Source: Mixophyes australis (Eukaryota; Chordata; Amphibia; Anura; Limnodynastidae). From it: a DNA stretch of 64,000 bases. The notes under the pieces were generated by a model. That model worked only from the letters and a program-made list of their open reading frames with translations, was not told the DNA's origin and made no database searches. Positions 51,560 through 62,400 of this stretch are shown here, piece by piece; positions within the stretch are counted from its first letter, which is position 1, and every line of letters starts with the position of its first letter. Made by a program: the position numbers and the translations under genes. Location of the stretch: assembly GCA_036250195.1 (NCBI GenBank), contig JAVHZZ010000008.1, positions 5,084,934 to 5,148,933 on the forward strand, given 5' to 3'.

Positions 51560-52051
51560 CATACTTGCCATGGGGGAGGTGGGCATGTGACGAATCGCTA
51601 AGATGATGCAATACTTGCGTGATTAAGCCCCCCCCACTTATCTATTGCAGGGGCGAGAACTGGGAGGTTGCCCCCTGCTCGCCCGGGAGGTCTCCCAGAA
51701 ATGCGGGGGTCTCCTGGACATATTCAATTATGTGTTAAAGAAAAGCAGCTAATGAATCTCTAGAGACTGAAGTGTCTTTTACATTTCTGTCTCCATTACT
51801 GAAGTCATGTTGTCTTACCTGTCAGTCTTTGATTAAATCTTGGTCTCCATGAAAATGGCCACCTCCATAGGCATCAATACATGGACATAGGACACAATTT
51901 CTGAACTGTGTCATCATGAAACAGATGGCGAAGCCAACCACGTCTTGTACTGGCTCAGTATCAGGGAGAATGCCAGACTCTTCAGGGAGTGAGGGATATC
52001 ACCCCTATTTCAGGGAGTCCCCCTGACATTTAGCGAGAGTTGGCAAGTATG
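51560..52051. mobile_element. hAT-like MITE, 492 bp, with exact 8-bp duplication
   Basis: Ends CATACTTGCCA and TTGGCAAGTATG match the 17.74-kb element. The duplication GAGTATAC at 51552-51559 and 52052-52059 is perfect. The interior is longer than in the 208-bp relative, sharing 'gggaggtctccc'-type palindromes and including about 230 bases not seen in the short form (about 51720-51960). Confidence 0.9.
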
Positions 52052-52429
52052 GAGTATACAGGGAGCTGTCTCTAGATGGATCGTATTGCTTGGTTCTTGC
52101 ATTACTTACAGAAACAGGAAAGGCCACATAGAAAAACATAAGTATTTACTCTTCATTTTAGTGGTGCAAGCAGACAGCACAAGCATTCCTCAGCAAGGCG
52201 GCCTAGGGGCTTGTCCACACGGACGTTGCTTATCACTTACATTTTATGTTGGTAAAACCAGATACAGAAAAGTGTCTGCTTCACCATTTCCAAAAAATGT
52301 TCTTCTCAATACTATAAATTGCCTCAAACTGCATTCACCAGTTATGTTCATCCACATATCCCATTATCTACTTGCAGAATGTGAGAAGTAACAATCTCTT
52401 GGACATAGAAACAAAACCCCTGGTCCTTC

Positions 52430-53390
52430 TCTACCATCCATCTGGTTTCTCCTGAAGTCTCGCTGACCTGCGCATTAGTCTCCTCTCAAACCTCAAATTC
52501 GAGCTTAAATTATGTTACTGTTTGCATTAAAATAAACCTCTCCTCTACTAATTGCCCATATGGGACAGTCCAAGTTTTCTCCCTGGTCTTGCTCCCAAAC
52601 TCTTTGAATCTTGAGTTCGAGCTGGAATTCGACTTATCCCTGAAAGAGATCATTTGGTGTCTATTATCCAACCGAAACTCCTTTTATTGAGACCAAGCGG
52701 TGTATTTACTAAACTGCGGGTTTGAAAAAGTGGGGATGTTGCCTATAGCAACCAATCAGATTCTAGCTGTCATTTTGTAGAATGTACTAAATAAATGATA
52801 ACTAGAATCTGATTGGTTGCTATAGGCAACATCTCCACCTTTTCAAACCCGCAGTTTAGTAAATCTAGCCCCAATACTTTTGGAGCACCAGCAGATCAGA
52901 CAATTTATCCACACAGTTTCCCCCTCTGAAGCTTTCTGTGCTCTCTTCCCCTTCAAGTTAACCTGCCTTCAATCCGCCTTACATAGAGATATGATTTCCC
53001 TACTCTACAATATTATACTTGACTCATCTTCAGACTCCCAAGGAAGACATGAACGAGACTGGGGTGACCTTGGTCACCCCCTCCCACTGGAAGAAAATTG
53101 CTGGCAGAACATTAGAGAATGAAGAGCTCGCTCTCGATTTTCACCTCAAAGAGACAGCACACAAATTATAGTACAGAAGGTAATAAGCACCTAATAAAAC
53201 TAACATGTTCAGCACACCTGATCTGAGTTGTTGGAGGAACTGTGCCCTCAGGAGACCCTCCTACCACGTACAATGGGACAAAATACATAATCTCCTCAAC
53301 TCAATGGTAAAAGTGTCAATTCCTAAAGATCATTCTTGGATCTTCTTTCTTTGTTACCCCGTCCCCCTCAATATCTGAAAGAACATGCAA
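52430..53390 (+). mobile_element. Degenerate L1/Tx1-type LINE fragment
   Basis: Plus-strand translation in shifting frames gives segments typical of the C-terminal part of L1/Tx1 ORF2, for example SEAFCALFPFKLTCLQSALHRDMISLLYNI and, further on, a Cys-rich stretch (elcwrnCALRrp-like). It is interrupted by a palindromic MITE at about 52695-52872. Boundaries are approximate. Confidence 0.6.
52695..52872. mobile_element. Palindromic MITE inserted in the LINE remnant
   Basis: The left arm (tttactaaactgcgggtttgaaaaagtggggatgttgcctatagcaaccaatcagattctag) is matched inverted by 'ctagaatctgattggttgctataggcaacatctccaccttttcaaacccgcagtttagtaaa'. The centre is about 40 bases. LINE coding sense resumes on both sides. 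Confidence 0.88.
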
Positions 53391-54035
53391 CAATAGTTAC
53401 CTCACCAATTTTAGTTGTGGCAAAAAGTGTGATAGTGGAAAACTGCTAGAACGTGACCCCCCCCTGTTTCTACTTATGAATGTGTTTGTAATGTTGCATG
53501 TTTGGAAAAAACATACTTATTGATAAACCAGAACTTTCCACTCAAGTGTGAACCCCTTGGCTTTTTAGATAAAGACAGAGATCCTCTCCTTCTATTGTAT
53601 AAGTATCTCTCCTTATCTAGGTCACCCCACACTTTTATGTGTAGTGACCGCAATGTGATTCCCATCTCCCACCCTTTATTCAAACACTATAAATGTTTTC
53701 TCTCATTATATATTTCAATGTTGTTAAAATTATTATGTTTTAAGAACTCGGACTAAGTATATTTGTTTCAGATTGTTTGTACCATGTGAAAGCAAAAAGT
53801 TTTTTGGTGTTTTTTTTTTAAAAGAAGGTAAGTGGTATAAAACGAAGCACTCGTTTGGAGGGAGAGTACTATACAGCAACAAATGGGATATACAACAATG
53901 AAGGGAACTTGTTTATTGTGCTTTATTGATTGAAGTTTCAGCTTTTTTTTTGAGTGCTCTATGCAGGTACAGCTGTCTCCAGAATGCAAACAAAACAAAC
54001 CTGAGAACCCTTAAATGCACAATCATTCACTATCT

Positions 54036-54314
54036 CAGTGGCGGATCCAGGGGGGCGATCGCCCCCCCTAGCAGGGGCTTGCTGCCGACAGCTGCACACT
54101 GTGCAGGTCCGTTCAGCAGGGATAGTATGCTGCCCAGCTGCTCTGATTGTGTTTTAAACACAATCAGAGCAGCGGGACAGCACACTTTCACTGCTGAACG
54201 GACCTGCACATACTGTGCAGCCGCCAGCAGCCTTAGAACACAGAAAGGGGGCGGGACCTAAATCGCACCCCCTAAAATCGCCCCGGGTAGGGCAAATGTC
54301 TGGGTCCGCCCCTA
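54036..54314. mobile_element. hAT-like MITE, 279 bp
   Basis: Left end CAGTGGCGGATCCAG and right end CTGGGTCCGCCCCTA are inverted. The flanking 8-bp duplication has one mismatch (CACTATCT at 54028-54035, CGCTATCT at 54315-54322). It has an inner long palindrome (ctgctctgattgtgttt / aaacacaatcagagcag). It is the same family as the split copy at 14.34 kb. Confidence 0.88.
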
Positions 54315-54333
54315 CGCTATCTTTACACCTGAC

Positions 54334-54638
54334 GGGCCTAATTCATTAAGGAAAGGAAAGCAAAAAAAAGAAGTAACTTTGCACCTTGGCAAAACCATGT
54401 TGCATTGGAGGGGAAGGTAAATTTAAAATGTGGGGACAGATTTATAGTTGGGGTAGGGCATTTCCTAGATCAACTTCAAATGTAAGTGATAAAATAAAGC
54501 CATCAAGTATTTATGTGCTACATGAAAAAACAGCCAGTATTTATCTTATATGCAAAATAAAAAACTAATTTGCACCCCTTGCATTGTAACATTGTTTGTA
54601 CTCCTTTTTTGCCTTACTTTCATCAATGAATCGGGCCC
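54334..54638 (+). mobile_element. MITE with 'gggcctaattcattaagg' ends, copy 1
   Basis: Inverted ends GGGCCTAATTCATTAAGG and the complement-like 'catcaatgaatcgggccc'. The body has 'gcaaaaccatgttgcattggaggggaaggtaaattt' and 'aactaatttgcaccccttgca'. Two further copies, in opposite orientation, lie at 58.5 and 59.5 kb. Confidence 0.85.
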
Positions 54639-55639
54639 ATTATATTTTGTACATACACCTGTCTGAGCCAGTGTATTCCTTTTTCTATTTCATACCGCCA
54701 TCTTGTGCCAAAATATTAGTACTACAGCAATTCAGTAAATATTTTTAGGTATATCTGTACAGTCATCTTGTCTTTGCTTACAAAGGGCCCATTCACACCT
54801 ATCCAACTCCCATCTGGATTTCTGCATTTTTTTTTTTTAAACTGGCAGCACGTAGTCATATCTGGTTCACCAACTTGGTATTCACCAGTCACCTGTTCGT
54901 TTAGTAATATTAGTATAAGACTTACCATTACTTTTCACTGTAACAGTTACAATATATTTGCAACTAGATAATTAAGACTATAGAAAGTCCTTACCTGCTT
55001 TTTCTCTCTCCTAATTTGCAAATATGCCATCCTTATGTATATGGATTACATCTTGGCTAATAAAGCGGTGTAAAGTGTCATAAACATAAAATCTCAGCTA
55101 TGGCACGATAGCGCTTTCCCCCTGGCTGCTGTGAATAAAGTGTTATAATGGAATATTCCTGTTACCAAGTAGACTACAAGCCTGTCACTTAGACTCAGCA
55201 CCTGTAAGATATAAAAACTCCACCTCCTGTTTCCTGTCAGAAAAGAGCTTGGACAGACAAAAAAATGTGTCTAACATGCTAAATATAAGCACTTTTAATA
55301 TTTATGCATAATGTTCTAACAGCCGTCTTTTCCATTGCATACATGTAAGCTTTACATAGACAGTAATAGCAACAGGTGTCAAATCTGCTCAAGTCTGAAA
55401 AATAACTAAGTTTATAATCTTTCCGAAATTACATTTTGTGCTGCAATAAGATTTCAAAGAGGCATCTTCCAGTAATAAAGATAACCTAATTATTGTACAA
55501 ATTATATATGTCATCTGTGTTGTTTTGTTGTTTTTGTTTTTCTTTGTTGTTTAAATTAGAAGCAAACAAGATACAATATGACCAGCTTGTGTGTTCATGG
55601 CCTCTGAGTGTTCAGACATGGGCAATTTTTTTTTTTATT

Positions 55640-56409
55640 TTTTTTTTTCATTTTTTTACAGAAATGATTACAATAAAGCATTTCTTTTACAACAAATATT
55701 AGTTTTAATCAGACAAAATACTAAGGAAAATAAGACACATAGATATAAACGTAATGTAAATAAATGTAAATATAAATATATAATTTCAATAAATTAATAG
55801 CATATCGATTCAGTAGTTCTTCACAAGAACATGTAATTTGGTAAGGAGATCTTCTGTGTGGACTGTATAAGGATGAGATCAGTCTGAAAAAATAACGTAA
55901 TATAATATTATTATTATTATTATTATTATTATATGTTTATTAGTATTATTTCTGCAATAACAGGAGGGAAATCTCCAAAGCTCCCTATATCCATCACATA
56001 ATATACATCACAGTGAAACAAAGGGTACATTCTATTTACTGAATGTTATAAATCAAATTATATCTAACTTGACAACCAGTACTCACAGTTTGAAAACTTA
56101 CCCAAATAAAATATTTAGTATGTTTTTGCAACAAAATATTACATTAATGTTACATTGTATAACTGTGCCATCTGAACATGTAACAGATTCTGAGCAGTTT
56201 CCAAAACTCAATGTCCCCAATAAAGAGTTTGAGAATGTTTACAAGTTGTTTCAGTTCTATATTGTAGGTGTAACACTGTAACTTCATTTGTAGTACTGAA
56301 TGCTGATGATTTAAAATAGGGTGTAATAGGGTGTATAACTCCAGGTCATAGCGTCCTGTTCTTGTTCAACCTCAGATTATTTGCTGCAGAATTTGTTTAT
56401 TTACTCACC
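55640..56409 (-). other. Candidate 3'UTR of the mucin-like gene, with a 3'UTR intron
   Basis: On the minus strand the tail exon continues past the stop to AAAGATG|GTGAGT (donor after 56409). A possible further exon starts at 55883 after a TTTTTTCAG acceptor. An A-rich stretch with AATAAA lies near 55630-55640. The stop-to-donor distance is only about 27 bases, so the intron would not be expected to trigger nonsense-mediated decay. A short ATT microsatellite (about 55908-55933) lies in the intron. Confidence 0.4.
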
Positions 56410-56435
56410 ATCTTTGCAGTTCCTCATTGATCATT

Positions 56436-59400
56436 TCATACATTTAATCCTCCGCTGATATCCAAAACTGCATTAAACCTGCTCATCTGCACGGCCTGAG
56501 GAAAAAGGAAGTATCATGAGCCATCCGCAAGGACAGTGGTTGTAATTATTTACCCTTCCCACTGTAAGACCACCAGCAATAGCCCCCTATGCTGTCTGAT
56601 TAGGGACCGGGGGAGGGGGGGGGGGGGTAACTTTCCTATTAAAACAAAGTATGTCTAGTATCTGTGTTTTGACTGTACTTAATAGAGGAGGCCTTGAGCA
56701 CACTGCCTTATTGGCTATTGTGACTACAGTGGGGCAGCATGGTGGCTCAGTGGTTAGCACTTCTGCCTTACAGCACTGGGGTCATGAGTTCAATTCCCGA
56801 CCATGGCCTTATCTGTGTGGAGTTGGTATGTTCTCCCCGTGTTTGCGTGGGTTTCCTCCGGGTTCTCCGGTTTCCTCCCACACTCCAAAAACATACTAGT
56901 AGGTTAATTGGCTGTTATCAAAATTGACCCTAGTCTCCCTCTCTCTCTCTCTGTATATTAGGGAATTTAGACTGTAAGCTCCAATGGGACAGGGACTGAT
57001 GTGAGTGAGTTCTCTGTACAGCGCTGTGGAATCAGTGGCGCTATATATAAATACATGGTGATGATGATGAAGTATTGGTTTGATATTGACTTCCGGTAAA
57101 TCCGTCATGTGTTTGGATTAGAGAAGTCATTTTGCCAGGCGCTTATACTGATTTTTTTTTTGCCTTGTGATACATTTTGCCAGGCTGCCCACATTTTTGA
57201 CCAGGTTATCATGGAATTGTATCAGGTCATTATATAAATATCTAATTCCATTTTTAATAGTTTGAGTGAAGACTGTTAGTTCTTCTAATTCATCTGGGGT
57301 TGGTAAGAAAGGTCTATTTTGCAATTTATTCATTATATAGTGACGTATTTGTAAAAAAGTGGGAATTAAGGATTACAAATTTCCTTTTTAACCGGACCCC
57401 TGGGTCGGACATTTCTGGCTTACACAAGACCAATTTTTCCAGATTAGGAAAGTGATATTTTTTATATATGGAGAAAATTCAGGATTTCCCCAACTAGCCT
57501 TATATTTTGTGAATGTGTAATCACTGTTGATTTTTTTTAATCTGATCCTATGCCTTATAAGTTTCGTCTAAAAGCACATTTTGTAACAGTAGTTTGTTAA
57601 TATATGATTTTGGCAAATGCAGCAAGGCAGCTAGCGAGAAAGAGTGCCACTTCTAGGGCCACAAGCATAGGCGTAACTTGCGATTGAAAAAATTGCACGC
57701 AAGTGTATACAGATGTACGCTGTTTTCAGAGTTAAAGCTTCGTCCAGGTCTGAATGAGGAGCAGATGCGTCCACGTGACAGCAGACACACCCCTCAGACA
57801 CACCCCTCAAACACTTACGCCAACTTGCGAACATGTATCAAAGCCTTATATTATGAATGTAGTTGCTATGAAGCTTCATTTAAACTTGAATAACCTAGTT
57901 AATACAACAGGAACAACTTCCACATCTGCGAATCTTTAGAAAACTTCTATTTACAAGCGGCTCGCCAGTTCGGGTGTTCCTCATCATCAGCTGCTTTTTA
58001 CATCTGCTCCTGACCACCCGTAAATAAAACCGCTTTTTTAGCCGTATCTGCGACTACGTCCCAGTCTGAATCCATACGCAATCGCTCGAACACGCCCTCA
58101 CTGTACATTGTATACCTTAGAACACCCCTTCCCTCCCCTGTCTCCCCTCTTCAGGTGTAAGGAGTTATCAGTGGTTAAAAGTTGCAGATCTGATTAGCTG
58201 CAGTTATGTTTGTCCACTTTCTGAATATGCGCAGTTCTAAAAAAAGATATGCAACGCACTAGGTCGTACGCCTCACTCTAATCAGGACCCTCGTGTGTAA
58301 ATGCCATAACGCCTGGGGGGCCAATTCCACGTTGCTTTTGACTCAACAATAATTTACTCCAAGCTATCATGATTTTTTTTCCCAAATGAAGCAGGTAAAT
58401 AATTTTGAACATTTATCACCATCTGATTTGGTTTTTGCTATTTGGCAGCATTTGGATAGGGTTTGCTAGTTTGGGCAAAATGACACTCTTGGTCCTGATA
58501 CATTAAGAAAAGTTAAGCAAAAAATTTAGTAAGTTTTCTTACTCAAGTTTTCTGGACCAAACCATGTTAAATTGCAAGGGGTGCAAATTAGTTTATTATT
58601 TTGCACATAAGACAAATACTGACTGCTTTTTCATGTAGCACACAAATACTGCATAGCTTATTTGTACACTGAAATGTAAAGTTGATCTAGGACATGACCT
58701 ACCCCAACTATAAATCTGTCCCCACGTTTTAAATTTACCTCCCCCTCCAATGCAAAGGTTTTGCCTTGCTTACTTTTGCTTAACTTTCCTTAATGAATTA
58801 GCCCCTCTATTCCTACCTAGAAGTGGCAAATTCAGATGTCTAGATATATAACATTTTTGCAGTCTTGTAAAAACACTGGGGAGAAATTGAATTTTTAGAG
58901 ATTTTGTAGATCAGTTTGTTTTGAATTAAAATGTGATTTGTGCGGAATTCAGAATGTTTGCTGTATGTGATAGGAGCATCACTTCAGAGTTGCTGACATT
59001 TGTTCTAATGCTCACAAAAGAGCTGAAAGTATTAAGAGTGTCTAGGATTGTAGGGATTGAATTGTTTGGTTAAGAAACTAATAATAACATGTTATTGGAA
59101 ACAGTGCCAACTTATTTTCATATTCCCATAACTGTACGCGTGTATATAATTTGTTTTGTCTAAGGGCTATTGCAAGTGGTGCCAGAGCTAATGTAAACTA
59201 AATTGGGGATAAGGAAGGTTTTCTTTTGAAGCGTATGTAAGAATATTTTAGTCTTTCTCCACTTTAATGTGATATTCTCCAGTGTAGATGTGAGAAGTGT
59301 TTTCGGAATGTAGCTCATTTTATCGTATCGTATCGTTTGTATTTTACACTTCATTAAAAAGGTTTCGAGTTACATACCAAGCAGATAAGAACGGGCATCG

Positions 59401-62400
59401 CCACTATTGCCGTAATTAACAAGCCAATCAGTGCTCTGGCGTAGACGGGGAACGTCTCCTCTGCAGCAGCAACGCCTGTTCAATCAAAGACAATTATATC
59501 AACAAATATGGAGCAGTTTTGCAATATCCACAATGGGTCTGATTCATTAAGTAAAGTAAGGCAAAAAAAGAGTAAATATTCTCTTGCACAAACCATGTTA
59601 AAGTGCAAGGGGTGCAAATTAGTTTATTATTTTGCGTATAACATAAATACTGTTTGTTTTTTCGTGTAGCACAAATATTTGATAGCTTTATTTTTACACT
59701 AAAATTTACAATTGATCTAGGACATGCCCTACCCCAACTATAAATCTGTCCTCACATTTTAAATTTACCTCCCCCTCCAAAGCAACATGGTTTTGCCAAG
59801 GTGTAAAGTTACTCCTTTGTTTTGCTATCCTTTCCTTAATGAATCAGGCTATGTATGTTTGTTCTAGATTATGTTACTTTGTATGTAGCATCATATACTG
59901 ATCTCCCTCCACACATCCCAGACATAATAACTGGAGTGAATTAGTCTCTTACTAATTACTTACTCGTTGTGATACTATTCATTTCAGTAGAGAAAGCAGA
60001 GAAAGGAGCAATTGTTCTATTTAAATTGGGACCAGTGAAAAGGACACCTGCCCCAGAAGTAGTGGTGAAACGAAAGTTGTACCTGGTGTAGTGGTACCAG
60101 TGGAAGAGACAGTTGTTCCAGGTGTAGTGGTACCAATGGAAGAGACAGTTGTTCCAGGTGTAGTGGTACCAATGGAAGAGACAGTTGTTCCAGGTGTAGT
60201 GGTACTAGTGGAAGAGACAGTTGTTCCAGGTGTAGTGGTACCAATGGAAGAGACAGTTGTTCCAGGTGTAGTGGTACCAATGGAAGAGACAGTTGTTCCA
60301 GGTGTAGTGGTACCAGTGAAAGAGACAGTTGTTCCAGATGTAGTGGTACCAATGGAAGAGACAGTTGTTCCAGTTGTAGTGGTACCAATGGAAGAGACAG
60401 TTGTTCCAGTTGTAGTGGTACCAGTGGAAGAGACAGTTGTTCCAGGTGTCGTGGTACCAGTGGGAGAGACAGTTGTTCCAGGTGTAGTGGTACCAATGGA
60501 AGAGACAGTTGTTCCAGGTGTCGTGGTACCAGTGGAAGAGACTGTTGTTCCAGGTGTAGTGGTACCAATGGAAGAGACAGTTGTTCCAGGTGTAGTGGTA
60601 CCAGTGGAAGAGACAGTTGTTCCAGGTGTAGTGGTACCAGTGGAAGAGACAGTTGTTCCAGGTGTAGTGGTACCAGTGGAAGAGACAGTTGTTCCAGGTG
60701 TAGTGGTACCAGTGGAAGAGACAGTTGTTCCAGGTGTAGTGGTACCAGTGGAAGAGACAGTTGTTCCAGTTGTAGTGGTACCAATGGAAGAGACAGTTGT
60801 TCCAGTTGTAGTGGTACCAGTGGAAGAGACAGTTGTTCCAGGTGTCGTGGTACCAGTGGGAGAGACAGTTGTTCCAGGTGTAGTGGTACCAATGGAAGAG
60901 ACAGTTGTTCCAGGTGTCGTGGTACCAGTGGGAGAGACTGTTGTTCCAGGTGTAGTGGTACCAATGGAAGAGACAGTTGTTCCAGGTGTAGTGGTACCAG
61001 TGGAAGAGACAGTTGTTCCAGGTGTAGTGGTACCAGTGGAAGAGACAGTTGTTCCAGGTGTAGTGGTACCAGTGGAAGAGACAGTTGTTCCAGATGTAGT
61101 GGTACCAGTGGAAGAGACAGTTGTTCCAGATGTAGTGGTACCAGTGGAAGAGACAGTTGTTCCAGGTGTCGTGGTACCAGTGGAAGAGACAGTTGTTCCA
61201 GGTGTCGTGGTACCAATGGAAGAGACAGTTGTTCCAGGTGTAGTGGTACCAGTGGAAGAGACAGTTGTTCCAGGTGTCGTGGTACCAGTGGGAGAGACAG
61301 TTGTTCCAGGTGTCGTGGTACCAGTGGGAGAGACAGTTGTTCCAGGTGTAGTGGTACCAATGGAAGAGACAGTTGTTCCAGGTGTAGTGGTACCAGTGGA
61401 AGAGACTGTTGTTCCAGGTGTAGTAGTAGCAGTGGAAGAGACAGTTGTTCCAGGTGTAGTGGTACCAGTGGAAGAGACCGTTGTTCCAGGGGTAGTGGTA
61501 CCAGTGGAAGAGACAGTTGTTCCAGGTGTAGTGGTACCAATGGAAGAGACAGTTGTTTCAGGTGTAGTGGTACCAGTGGAAGAGACATATGTGCCAGGTG
61601 TGGTGGTACTGGTGGAAGAGACAGTTGTTTCAGGTGTAGTGGTACCAGTGGAAGAGACAGATGTGCCAGGTGTGGTGGTACCAGTGGAAGAGACAGTTGT
61701 TCCAGGTGTTGTGGTACCAGTGGAAGAGACAGTTGTTCCAGGTGTAGTGGTACCATTGGAAGAGACCGTTGTTCCGGGTGTAGTGGTACCAGTGGAAGAG
61801 ACAGTTGTTCCAGGTGTAGTGGTACCAATGAAAGAGACAGTTGTTCCAGGTGTAGTGGTACTAGTGGAAGAGACAGTTGTTCCAGGTGTAGTGGTACCAG
61901 TGGAAGAGACAGTTGTTCCAGGTGTAGTGGTACCAGTGGAAGAGACTGTTGTGCCAGGTGTAGTGGTACCAGTGGAAGAGATCGTTGTTCCAGGTGTAGT
62001 GGTACCAGTGGAAGAGACAGTTGTTCCAGGTGTTGTGGTACCAATGGAAGAGACAGTTGTTATGGGTATAGTGGTACCAGTGAAAGAGACAGTTGTGCCA
62101 GGTGTAGTGGTACCAGTGGAAGAAACAATTGTGCCAGGTGTGGTGGTACTGGTGGAAGAGACAGTTGGTTCAGGTGTAGTGGTACCAGTGGAAGAGACAG
62201 ATGTGCCAGGTGTGGTGGTACTGGTGGAAGAGACAGTTGTTTCAGGTGTAGTGGTACCAGTGGAAGAGACAGTTGTTCCAGGTGTTGTGGTACCAGTGGA
62301 AGAGACAGTTGTTCCAGGTGTAGTGGTACCAGTGGAAGAGACAGTTGTTCCAGGTGCAGTGGTACCAGTGGAAGAGACAGATGTGTCAAGTGTAGTGGTA

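Noticed and set aside
50900..56400. MPL (thrombopoietin receptor), expected next to CDC20 from mammalian synteny
   Set aside because: No cytokine-receptor exon (for example a WSxWS motif) was seen. The interval holds LINE and MITE sequence and the 3' end of the mucin-like gene.
56733..56800. tRNA gene
   Set aside because: A-box-like and B-box-like sequences are part of a tRNA-derived SINE that occurs repeatedly in the window. No cloverleaf with paired acceptor stem is seen.
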